The notes beneath the pieces were generated by a model. It ran no database searches and was not told where the DNA came from. It saw only the letters and a list, made by a program, of their open reading frames with translations. A program made the position numbers and the translations under genes. From contig SEMN01000064.1 in NCBI GenBank assembly GCA_005408345.1, positions 1,550,001 to 1,614,000 on the forward strand: a stretch of 64,000 nucleotides of DNA. Reading direction: 5' to 3'. This document shows, piece after piece, positions 28,101 to 41,200 of the stretch. The stretch comes from Macquaria australasica (taxonomy: Eukaryota; Chordata; Actinopteri; Centrarchiformes; Percichthyidae). Position 1 is the stretch's first letter, and the number at the start of each line of letters is the position of its first letter.

Positions 28101-31100
28101 ATGGAAGTTTATTGATGCCAAATCCAGCCAGTGAACATAGTGATTCCTTCTTTTTAGATCCTCATTTTTTTATACTTCACCTGTTACTGTATTTTTATTA
28201 CCTTTTTTAATTACCTTTTCTTTGCTGTTCCTTCGTGTAAAATGCTCTTTGAAAACAAACTTGTATCTTGACTTCTTCCTCACTTGCTCACATTTACCTG
28301 CTTTCTGTTATCCAGTGGCTTTGAAATCCAGGAGGACAGCCTGCTCTCTGCAGTGCACTGCTGTCGCAGTACTGTTTACATGGCACAGTAGTCACTTAAT
28401 TATGAAACACTACATGGTATATTTGCACTTCAAACATAATCTGCAGCCTCACAGGGAAACTGTTGTTACTTTTAGATTTGTGAATTAATAATTTATTCAG
28501 TAAATGTCCAAATTGACAAATACCTGCTGCTTTTTCCTTTTTTTTTTGACCAACAGTCCAAAAAACCCATAGGTCTTCAATTTAGAAGAAACAGAGAAAG
28601 GCAGCACCTTTTTGTCTTAAAAAACAATTTAAATAAATAATCAGTTATCAGCATTATCATCAATTTATTTTCTTTGATCATTTAATCAAGTAATCTGTTC
28701 AGGCGTGTAAGTAATATTTTAAATGTTTATTGTATGTTTCAGTACTGTTGGGTAAATGATACTAATGCATCATAATTTATGAATTTATATGTTTGAATAT
28801 AAAATTTTATTCTGCAAACAAGACCAAAAGGGAGAAATTCATGTTAAAATTTGCATAATCATAGTGACACTACCATTCAGACAGCAGCCTGTGACACAAC
28901 ACAACAAGAACCTCAGACTTTGAAGGAATCACAACCAACATTAGCTTTGTAGCTAAATAAACATCCCCTAGGGAAAGTGTGCTGCTGACTGGCTAGATAG
29001 CTAACTATCTAGTCAGCTGTAGTACATTGAACAGCTTTAAAAATCACCCGTAAATGTCAACATTGGTCAGTTCAGTTATGCTAAATGGTGTGGTCTTTAA
29101 TCTTCAGTACTAGTACAAAGCACTGTTTTTATCTTGTGGGCCAGCGCAAGTTTTTAAAAAAAATGTTTTTTAATGTTGTGTCTTGGTGCCCTTGTTAGCT
29201 CAGCTGTCAATCAAACACATACACTGGCCTGCCCTCTCAGAGGAACATTTCTGATGTATATCCAAAGACCTTTTCCTTAATTTCAGTAATTAAGGAATAT
29301 TAACAAAAAATAAAAAAATCTGACATGATTTTTGACTGCAAAAGGGGTTGACTAATTTTGATTTCAGCTGGTATTTAATAATTGAAAATATTTCAATGTT
29401 TTTTCAGTTTTCATGTAAATGTAACATTTTATACCAGTGTAGCACAATGGAAAAATAATCATCACTGAGGTTTCCTTTCCAGCATCTTTTAAAAAATGTA
29501 GAATGAAGCCTGTAAAAATTATTTCATTTCCCCCATAAAGTACTATAATTAATTTTTAAATCTAATTGAATGCTTCATTTTGATATTAAATTATTGTAAA
29601 ATTGCTAATCTCTAAACATTGTTTCAGGCAGGGGATACATGTCTGCATGTGGCGGCCCGCTACAACCATGTGGTTATGATCCGCATCCTGCTGGGAGCCT
29701 TTTGCTCCGTGTCAGAGAAGAACCTGGTGAGTTACTGACTGGACAGAAAATTATCACTCACCACCAGTTAAATACTCACGAATCCTGTCTGGGGCTATTG
29801 TAAAGTACTAGTCACTTTGGCATGGACTATTGATTTGAACTGTTTTGCCATTGTTTAGAAAACCATATCTGGCTTGATATAAGGGGCTGGTGTATTTTTT
29901 AATTAATTTGCCAATATGACCTGAAGAAGAAAAAGTTCAGTGTCCAGAATTTCACTTAATTAAAAATCAATATTTTTAATTGTGGATTATACAGTTAAAA
30001 TGTGTTATTTATATGTTTTGGCATTGTGTTTGTTACTCTGCATGAGAACCTCTGGTTAATATATAAAATGTAAATGTTCATAAAAGCATCAGATGTCTTG
30101 TAGTTTTGAATATAAAAAGGTCCACTCTCACAACACCATCTCTTGTTCTGTACACGGGTGTGTGTGTGTGTGTGTGTGTGTGCAGGCTGGGGACACACCA
30201 CTACATGTGGCAGCTGCTCTGAATCATAAGAAGACAGTACGTCTGCTGCTGGAGGCGGGGGCAGACAGCCACATCTGCAACAATGTGAGTGTCCACAGCC
30301 TCTTTCTACATCATTAATGCTCAGAAGAAGCGTTTATTATTACACTTATTACACTTTGCCTTTCTTCATCTTCAAGTCAGCACACATTTCTGTTGTGTTA
30401 CCAATCTCCTCTTGAGGGATTCTTACAGCAGCATAATGTCCCTGCCTCCTGCCATGTATTTAAAGCTGCACTAGGCAACATGACACCTTGGTAGAAGCAG
30501 TAGATAACTGCTTGAGAACTATTTGAACTTCGATATGCAGAAATGCTCTAATTTGATGTTGGTAAACTGTGCACAGTACACTTATTAACCTGGCTGCACT
30601 TATCAGTGTAAACTAGAAGATGTTGCTTTGTCACTTTCTGTCAGTTAAAATTTCCCGCCAGTGTCCACAGGTGTAGGATCACATTGTGATAAAGATTGGT
30701 CTTGCAAGTGCAGTACAACAACAGAGGCATTTCACATTCACTAATTGATTGGGGGGGGGGATTCAAGTTACCAGGACAAAATGGACTATAAGTAATGAGC
30801 TTTAGATTAATTGAGACTGACACCGACACGCTGTAAGGATAATGGAAGCAGTTAACTGAAGGTTGAGTTTTGAGTTTAGATTTAAAGGCTTTTAAAGACT
30901 GTTCTAAATTTCTCTGCCATTGTGGTAAATAAAAGCCTCTGCAACTATTTGACAATTTACACTAATTCCTTTGTCTGTTTAAGTCATGTTTTCACTGTCC
31001 TTACTGTCTGTGTGTGTGTGTGTTTCTGCAGGCAGGTCAAACAGCTTTGGACCAGGCCAGAGAGCACAACAACCCAGATGTGGCTCTTCTACTGACAAAA

Positions 31101-34100
31101 GCTCCCCAGGTAAAACCAGTACCTCCCAGTCTCATTAATACAGGCAGCCGCAAACAAAACTCATACTGTACTTGGAAAAACATTTTGTGCTCATACTCTG
31201 GCAGTGTATTACTTATTCCAAGTCTGCTTTTTATAACATGATATGAGATTTGTGTCATGCTGCACGGCAAACCTGCTCCGGAGCAGGTTATGTTCGAGAT
31301 AACGGATCAATGCGTACAAAAGCCCCGCCTACTGACTAATCAATTCTCTTGGAAAATGACATCACCAATAGAAAAGAAGTGGAGCTCTGTACGTGGATCG
31401 TGAGAGGAACTCTTTATATGAGAGATAGTTTCTCGTCGGAGGGACTGACTTATCTGTGTCATCCTACAACAGAGACTGACTGAAGCACTAAAGCTTTGTA
31501 CTTATAAGATATGAATGTAGGCTAAGCCTATTTACCGCTAAATTATGTTTTTATGTTTATTTTTCATTTGCTCCTAAGTCTGTTTGACACCGCCTGGGTT
31601 GCAGCTGAAAGAATCAGGCTAAAATTGTCATACACTCCATAAGAACTTCTAAGCAACACATTAACTTAATGGAATACTACTGACGGGGCAGTGATATTAT
31701 AAGGCTGTTAATTTACGTATTCACACAGTCAGGGTTTTTTTTTTTGCCAGCTGTCCTTCCTGCATTCAGCAGCTGCAGCTGTGTTGCTTTTAGCCTGGAT
31801 GATGTTTAAATTCTTCGTATTTCTCTTATATTACAGTTTGCTCTTCGTTTGTAAAGTATGCCACTCTGCTGCCACTACACTTGTCATGTTTGTGATTGGT
31901 CATATGCTGCAAACACCGCCTCTTTCATGTGAATGCGCTCATGGCTAGATTGGGAAAACCTGGGTTTGACTTATCGAGTTGATAACCAGCGTCGTGTGAC
32001 CGCTTAGCGGGATCGCAATTGTTAGGCTTAGTGAATCCAGATAATGAAAAGATATCCTGGGTATGTTGAACTTGCTTCGTAGTACAGGCCTCAGGTGTCT
32101 TTATTATTCTTGTTATTCTCTCCAATGTATCGTAGTCAAGAACCTGGTGCAGAGTGACACTGTGTCCACAGATAACTGTGGAGAGTTTTATACTCTTTTC
32201 TCTGTCCCTTTATAGACATCCTCTATGGGATGATTTGCAGCAACATAAAGCAGGAGAGTTGAGCAACCGGTGGCGCAACCTGATCTTAGACATTTCCTAA
32301 GATTAAACTGTAATTAAGCATTACATTAATTTTATCAACTAAGTGACCATCAGTGACAAATAATTAACATATTAATTCTGACTTAAACCATGGCTTGAAT
32401 GTAACCCCATTGCACCCTCTTAATCAAGTGTCCTCTTTATTTGTATCTCTCCTGGGGTCCGTATATGAATATACACCATGACAATTCAAATCTTATACAT
32501 ATATACTTACTTATACAAGCGGTGGACAAGTCTCAATTACATAATAATGAAATCTATTAACACACCTACACTCGTGTCAACATTCACTTAACAACATGGT
32601 GACATGACAAACATGTATCATCATGTCACAATAATGTTAAAGTATAACATTACATACAACATCGATACAACACTAGAAGACACACACAGACAAAAATTAA
32701 AGAGTGAAGCCCTAATCTATCAATAGTTAATATAACTACATATTGCTGATTATTATCACAATTATCGTTATTACAAATATTACCACTGTTGTTAATTGTT
32801 ATTATTTTGTTATCACTATTATTATAACACAATCAATGGTATGCAATACATAAGACACAATAACGTGCCACAACACCATACTATAATATAGATTAGGTCA
32901 GGCATCGTAGACATATGATAATGGAGGAGGAGAAATGGTTGTGGTATTCCCTGATCCAGTTCAACCTGTAAGGCCTCCAAAACCTCAATTGCAGCCATTT
33001 GCTCTTTGCAGATCTGTTATGTTTCACTGCAGCTGTTGCATAATTTTCTGTTGTTTTTTGCAGAGAAACACAAAACAAAAGAAAATGAAAATTTAATTTG
33101 ACAGTTACCAGTTCAGACAGACAGGGACAGGGTAGAGAGAGAGAGTAGGGGATGACGAGCAACAAAGCTCCCTCGCTGGAATTGAACTGGGGGCGTTGCA
33201 GTTACACAATATGCATCTTAGACCACTGGGACACTTCTGACAGTTTTTATTCAAAAAATATCAGGGAATTTATTAGGTATTTTTGTGATTATTAAAAAGT
33301 GTGAGAAAACTGAATAAAATAATTGGTAATACAAAATTCCAAGTGAAAATCAGATTTAAAAATTATTGTAATAACTTGTAGTGCAAACATAGTGTAATTT
33401 AGCCTGCTTAATCTTTTATTGTCTTTTTCTAATTACTTTGAGGGACTGGTGCATAATTGGCAACTCATTAAAGCTATTACTGGAAGTATTTTTGATTACA
33501 GTCATTTTGTCTCCTGTGTGTGTGTTCAGGTTCAGAGTTTTGTGCGTGGCAGGAGTGTGAGGAAGAGGAGAGACAAGCTGAAGGCAGAGGGCAGAGCTCA
33601 GTCGGTGCCCAGAGATGAGATGCTGCCCTTTAAGGTAAAAACTGGACCATTGTGTCAAAGCAATTGTAAATCATTGTGTTGATAGTTTAAATACCAGAAT
33701 TAAGGGAAAAGAAAAGGAAAAAACTAAAAACCATGGGATGAGAGAAAGGTGAGGACATAAATGAGACACCTGTGAGTCAGGTGGAGGGGAACAACTGAAG
33801 AAAAGCGGTTTGGAGGAGAACAGGATAGAGAGGGTTGAGGAGTGCTTAAAAAATTGGGCATTTTAAGGACTTCATCCAGTTTCCAAAGTAGTGAAGTCCT
33901 TAAGTAAGAAACAGAGTGACTGTTTAAATGCTTATTCTTGGAGCAGTTTAAATCCTCTCCTTGTCCTGCTCAGAACTTGCACAGAACTTCTTTGTCTTTG
34001 TGGGCCTAAAGAAAGTGAAGTCTCATACTTCATTCAACTCTCCAGGCTTCTCATACACTCATCCTTCAGTGTTTATTTACTCACCCTCAAACCACATCCA

Positions 34101-37100
34101 AACGTTTTCTGAGCTGAGCCACCTTATTGCTTAACTGCACTGAACTGAATTCATCCTAATTTAAAAGAACAGAAAAATACAAACCTTTGAAATCCTCTTT
34201 GAAATTTCCTTTGAAATCCCACTACTGTATGTCCTTCTAAATGCATTACACACAGACATGACCACAGACAACATCATAGAAAATACAGGCGCTAACTTAA
34301 ATAATAAGATTGATTCCTTTTGTAAAAATTGTTATTTGTAAAACTTAATTATTTTTTCCTTTGATTTCATTGATAATGACTAAGGTGGACTTAAAGAAGT
34401 GTTAATGTTTGCAAGAGGTGTTTGTTTTTGACAAATAATCATAACCACTATTTGACTGTTATTTTTGTTATTTTGATTTTTTGAAAGATGAATTTATGTT
34501 GGAGACAAGTCATAATTTTAATTTTATCAGCAGTGCTGTTTTGTAAAAAAGAAACTCTCCTATTAAGAAGCTTAAATGGTTGGAAAAATCATCTTATTCC
34601 TAACTGTCTGAGTATATGTCATTTATACTAAGTGAAATTTCCATATCAAAGACTCCATCTTTTTATGGCTGCACCATTCCATCAAATGAAACTATTCTGG
34701 ATGTTGTGTGCACCATTTGAAAAACATTTCCCCAAAATTCAGCCTGACATATTTGGTGTCTTTGGAACGACTGCTGGAATTTAAAAGGTTTTAACAAAGT
34801 TTGGGTGCATACAAGCATGGATTTGTGATGACTTAACTAAAGGTGGTTATGTGGTTGAAAAGGTTAACCCTGTCATGCATTAATTATGACAACCTCATTC
34901 AGGATTTTTTTCCTGTGTTTTAATCCTTTTTAGGCATGAAATCTTTTTTTTCAAAAACTTCATTTTTTTTAAACACGCATTTTTCAAGTTTTTCTCATGT
35001 CCACTCAGGTAGACAACATGCGTTTACGTTTTCAACTGAAGAAATATGTATCTAACAAACCGATGAATAAAATAATACATTATGTGAAAACTATAAAACA
35101 CTATATATTGTTTAATGTTGTTCAACTAATGTGTTCCCATATTTTAACATATTCTATACTGTTCAATGCAATGCAAAACCGTTGAACCTTACTCCTGACT
35201 CCTTAGCCTCTCCCCTCTTTCTAATCCTTGCTTCTGTCTCCTCCCTCCCTCATTCAGCTCCTAGCTCTTGACTCTGCTGCAGATTAAGTATTTTCAAGAA
35301 CAACAAAGTTGCAGTAATAGTTTGAATTGCAGTTGAAACATAGCCAGCGATGCATGATGTCCAATTTAGTGGACAGATGATTAATTGTAATTTCCTCCCA
35401 ACATAAAATCAATACTTGGAAATTTTAACAATTGTATTACTCCTAACCTGTTACTTGATGTTACCAAATTTTATTTACCTGCAAGGGTCTCCTAGTAAAG
35501 AAGGATTGGCAAGATATTCCTGAGCTGCTCAGCATTTCTGGCCGCCTGTCCGCCATCTTGGTGTTGAGAAATTTGTGTTGCACTTACATCGGCTGGCCAG
35601 TGGGTGGCAGTGTATGGCATGATGCACTAGTGTCCACTGTGGTGGCTGATGTGCAACTATACCATCAAAACCCATATACAAGAAAACAGCTTTTGAATAG
35701 CTGTCCACTGTAGTGACCACTATGCATGAATAGTAAATAAAAAAGGAAGAAAATAGCTGGGTATTAGTAGTTTTAGTGAACTTGCTTGTGTGAATGATGG
35801 AAACATTTAAAAATTAGCCACAATACCCATGGTCACTTGATTCCTCTTTTAGCCAGCAGTACAAAATACATATAATACGTAATACAAGGGGAACTTTAAA
35901 ACCGGCTTTAGATCTTGTTCTTTTATATTTTTTCAATGTCCTGAGTGCTTAAACATTTCCAGGTAACTGCTCTACCAAACCTTTCCCTCCTCCTGTTCCC
36001 TGCAGGACAGTGCATCTGCTGCAGATGACACCCAGAGCAGTGACCCAGCTGCCTGCAAACAGGCTGAGGTGCCCCAGTCAAACACCAGGAGGAGAAAGAA
36101 CAGGAAGCAGAAAGAAAAAGTAGGTCCCTGAATCACCTCAATTTGAAAAACACACTCTAATCAGTACTGATATTCATGTGTGAACCCCAAACCCGCCGGC
36201 GGGTTCGAAAGGCATGTTTTCTTTAAAACATCGCCAAAATTACACCATTTACCGTAGCCAGAAATTGTAAAAACAGAAATATTCGTCGGATTTTCTAATT
36301 TCAGACGGTCCTTGAATGCATCTCGTATGGCGAACGCATTTGTCAGGAAACGTAACGAAATCTAAGCTTAAAATGGTGATATTTCATCAAAATCACTTCA
36401 TTCGACATGTCTCATTTAAAAATTGACAAAAAATAAACCGTTTGTACTAATCAGATGCAATAAAAAACAGTAAATTCTGCGCTCCTCAGCGCAACCAGGA
36501 AGCCTAGAATGTGACATGTGACAAAAATTCTGTAAACTGCAGACCAGAGAGAGAGAGGACAGCATAGGATTTTGAAAAGGGGGAGGATCATGGATGTATT
36601 ATTAGAACTAATAATTTAAAAAAAAAAAAACTTAAAAGAACTTTTTTCCATTATTTCTAACACGTGTGGGCACCTGGAAATATGATGTATATATTAAGTT
36701 ACTATTGTTTTCCATTAAAAAAAAAAAATTCAACTTTCGTTTTTTCTATTTTTATGATTTCTGGCATTATAACTGTTATACTGCACCAAAAGACACTTTT
36801 GAGGTCCCCTACTTCTAACCATGATTGTGCTGTTTCCATAGAGGTGTAGGATTTATATATTGCAGTGAAAAACAAGCCCACAGTGAGTAAAAATGTGACA
36901 GGAGCAAAAAACGCCCAGAAACGTATTGGTGTTCTGAGGGTTAAGAATAGAGAAGCTAAAAGTTTCTACTTGAAATTCTGGACAGGGGAGGGCAATGAGT
37001 AGTGCTCTCCCCTTACTCAGTTACTGTTAGATATGTACGAGATGGTAATAATTCAGGTGTTGTTGATGTTTCAGCCATCTTTGTCTGACCCCCTCCGACG

Positions 37101-40100
37101 CAAAGAGACCAGGCACAGCGAAGCCTTTCACAAGAGGAAAGGCAAACTGCAAGGAGCCTCCCTTCATGCGTGCATCCCTCCACACAGTTACAAAGCCTAT
37201 CAGCTCTACACGCTGTACCGTGGCAAGGATGGCAAGATCATGCAGGTAAGTGCACAAACCCTCCCCTGTTCTGTCAGCGTAAAGATTATTATTCATGTAG
37301 TTGCTCAGTTATGTGTTGTGTAAACTCGTTCTTCAATGTCAAGTCCTTCTATATGGATGAATCAAGGAATCAAGGTAATTTATTTATTTTACAACACAAG
37401 GTTGCACAATGAAATGTAAGTTGTAGCCCCTTCATGCTACACACACATAGAATATATATACAAATATTTAAATTTAGAATAGAATAAAATAAATAAAACA
37501 ATATATACAGTTATTTTTTGAATTTGCATCCCTGGGAATGTAAACAGCAGATAGTGTTAATAATATGGTCACCATCTTAACATAAAAAAAACAAAAAACT
37601 TGACATCTGTCTGTCAACTTTGCCTACATTTGAGCACCAAGCATCAGATGTAGACACAGAGTCCTCCTCCCCTCGTCTTGCTGGAGTCTTGCGTTCTGTC
37701 GGCGCAGAACTTGGTCCACCCGTTGAATGCAATAGCTGGATACGCACACAAAATTTTACACCACCACATGTTTTCAGTTTGTGGTGTATTTTCACTGAAG
37801 ATGTAAACAAGCCCAGACAGAGTTGATTTGAATGAAGTGCCTCTAAAAAAGACCTAGAGCCGAAATTTTGAAGCAAGATCAATGGGTTACCAGCTATCTT
37901 TGGGTTTAACTCAGGTTTTCTGTTATCACGAAGTTGGCTCATTTGCTGGCTCAGGAGCAGGTTAACTTCAGAGGATCAGTTCAACAACCTGGCAACTGAC
38001 CAATCAGCTCACTGGAAAAATAGTGTTATGATTCCCACAGGTTCCTGACATGGACAAAACTGAGTTTACAATAAAATGCCAAGTAATACAGAGCAATAAA
38101 GACATTTTTATACAGGGGGAGGGGGATTCATTTTCATCTATATTGGCATGCACTGTAACTATTCAGCTAACAGGGCACTTCCTTCAAGTCTTCCTCTTCA
38201 AGAGACTACCTTTACCTTTTCCGTCTGCATAAATGTTACTATTGAAAACATTTGGTAATCCATTTATTTTCTAAACTTATTCCAATAAACTTTAAAACAT
38301 GTCTTCATTTCTTAAATGTCTTTTAAACAATTCTTCAGTTGGGTTTAAATATCACTTTTTGTTCCCACAGTAACCCAATTCCTCCACAGATCACATTGTA
38401 TGTGATTGGCTTGTAATTAGGAACTCCACTTCTTTGATGTGAATACACTCACAGCTGGACTGAACCAATAACCAGCTTTGAGATAATGGTTATCCAGGAT
38501 CACCAATGTTAGGCTCAGTGTAGCCAGTTAAACAAAAGAGAGCCAGAATGAGTTTAACTTGCTTTGTGCTACAGGCCCCTGATGATGGGCTGTTTTCAGA
38601 CAGTGTGTGGAAAGTAATAGGATACATAAAAAGGTCTTCTCTACTGCTGAACTTGAACGCTGGTTGAAGAGAAGACACTGTTTTGCAACAAGGAAACAAT
38701 AGTTAAAAGTCAAATAGGCAAATTCATAAACAATGGATTGCGGCCGCTGATGCCAACATGAATTGGGCTAATGATATCACAGCACAAACATGGCCATAAC
38801 TTTTTATAGCTGAGTGCAATTTGCCCTTGTTTTGCAATTATCCATGTGGCAAAGTAGGCTATAAATGGTGGCTTTGCACCAAGAACACAGTAGGCAGGAC
38901 AAAGGCAGAGAGAAGGAGAAAACTGAAATTTTTCAGATCGCGAGCTACAATCAAAAAGTGATATTCTCCTTTGAAATATCCGCTCATGAGCTTACATGGC
39001 ATTCCGATGCCTTCACCTGGCTACAGTCATTGCTGCCATGATCACTGGAAAGTCTGGGTGTGAAACCCCTTATAAATGTAGTTACCACCAACTCTCTGAA
39101 GACGATCATAATTTTCACTCTAACTGCATGTGGCTGTTAGCGCTGGTTTTTGTGAATTGGACTTTTTTTGCAGTGAGGCTCTTGCATAGAAAGGAGGCAA
39201 TTGTGCACCAAATGTGTGCATATTCTACCTAATTTAAATACGTGCAAATAGCACAGAGACCCTATTAGCTTGGCATCGCAGTTAGGGGTGCATTTAACCC
39301 TTCGTGGGTGCTTTGAGAATTACACGGTTTCTTTTTGTCTTATTTGTGCAGGTTTAGTGGCTGCAAAAGCCATGCAATCCCTTTGGGAATTCACCTCTAA
39401 ATGTTTTCAGCTCAACAAAAAGATTAGTGATTAAATTAAAAAGGCCTCAGTGAGAGACAGGCTGACTTTGTATAGTATATGATTGGCTGCTTCAATCATA
39501 ACACATTAGACTGGGCCTACTATTTGTCAGGAAAAATACACATTTAAGCAGTGGGCCTTGGGGGAAACAGAAAGGTAAAATTGTGTGAAAAATATTAGGC
39601 TGTGCACTGTTGCTCTTTATACTTTATGCTTTCATTGGCTGAACTATTACTGAAATTTTGATTATTAGAAAGGCTCTCTCTGTGTGCCCAATAAAACACT
39701 GCTGCATATTTTACAACTGCTTCTTGCATTACGTTATATCACAAGTACTCTGCTGCGGTGGTCAGTCTGCAATGATAAATCAGCTTCAGAGGCTATTTTT
39801 AAAAATGTCCATTCCCTCCTCCCATTGGTTGCAGTCTTATGAAGAAACATCCTAAAATACATATTGCATTATCCTAAGCTATCTTTAGTGTTGTCTCTTT
39901 TCTGTCATTTTACCAGCACCAAGCCTTACTGTGACCCCATAGTAAATATGACGCTTTTTGACAATTTAGCAAAAAAAAAAAAAGACGAAGATTACTTCAT
40001 TTTTTGTAAAAGACTTAATACTTGGATAAAGTTGTACCAGGAATTTTGGACTTTGTTGGACATGTGCTGTTTGCGGTGGGTTGCAGGCTCCTCTAAATGG

Positions 40101-41160
40101 CTGCCGCTGTGAACCCCTCATCAGTAAACTGGAGAACCAGCTGGAGGCCACCAAGGAGGAGATGAAGACTGAGATCCACACTGTCCAAGACCTGATGAAC
40201 AGCAAGATGGGCCAACAGGACCGCAAGAACAAACACCAGGTAACATTACATGCTAACACAGGAGAAAAGATTACTTACTTCATTTTTTGTTTTGGTTTGA
40301 ACTGCTCACATACAAGCAGAGCAAGGGTTGTGAGAGAAAAAAAGTCACATGGACTTAGCTGAGTTTTGGTGTTATCCAGAGATGTCAGGGGTCAAATCAT
40401 ACCAGATTCAAATTCCTATGGCTACATCCCAATTCCCTTAATTGCATCCACGTTTCCCTCACTTGCGTCTTTTTCCTGCATCTTAGTCACTCCCACTGAA
40501 GATGCAACAAGAGATGCAGGAAAAGATGCAACAAGAGAAGAAACCAGGAAACACGTTTTAGAGAAATTAGACCTTCTTTCCTCTGAACCGTCATCTGAAG
40601 CCACGTTCATTTCTGATGACGGCAGCACAGCTGGATCAGAGCTGGTCAGTTGGCTTTAAGAGCCAGATCATTTGAACCAGTGTGTAAATGGCAGCAAGCC
40701 TTTTTATTTAACCTGGCTTGCTCTGTGCATGAGGACATTGTTATGTTGAAACAGGAAAGGGACAAACACAAACTGTTGACAGAGAGAACACTATTGTCTG
40801 AAACAGCTGAATAAAAATGCAGTACAACTAGAGTAAATGTAGAAGTGAAAAACTTAACAAAGCAGAGCCACTTAGGCTGCTTTTATCTCTGCTGTCGTGT
40901 TTCTGGTTGCAGTCATGATGTGTGTGACTTGTGGTTTTAACTTTAGATCCAAGCTCTTGATAAGATGACAGTGGAGAGAGTGTCAGCAGAGAGGAGCGAG
41001 TGTCTGCAGAGGATTGAGCAGCGGGCCCTGAAGGAGAGACTGGAGTCAGAAAAGAGACAGGTAACACAAACAGCTACAGCTCACCTGGTGACAGGCTCTG
41101 CAGCTGATTAAGTCATCACTGTGTGTGTCACAGTGTTGTGGAAAAGTTGCATACCTCTAC

Positions 41161-41200
<40 letters not shown>

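Noticed and set aside
33100..33234. Functional tRNA gene
   Set aside because: Only box-like sequences are present; the cloverleaf cannot be completed and a CT-rich tail follows, so it is a SINE.
36006..36122. Alternative donor of ankrd6 exon 10 three to four nt later (gtag|gtccct)
   Set aside because: It breaks phase 0 with exon 11 or leads into a stop; aaa|gtaggt fits the consensus and the frame.
38996..39232. TATA-preceded 78-codon frame as a new gene
   Set aside because: No domain, no splice or poly(A) support and AT-rich context; kept only as a note in the intron entry.
40366..40659. 98-codon + strand frame as an extra ankrd6 exon
   Set aside because: It overlaps the hairpin repeat, has no orthologous protein segment, and exons 12 and 13 already join in frame without it.
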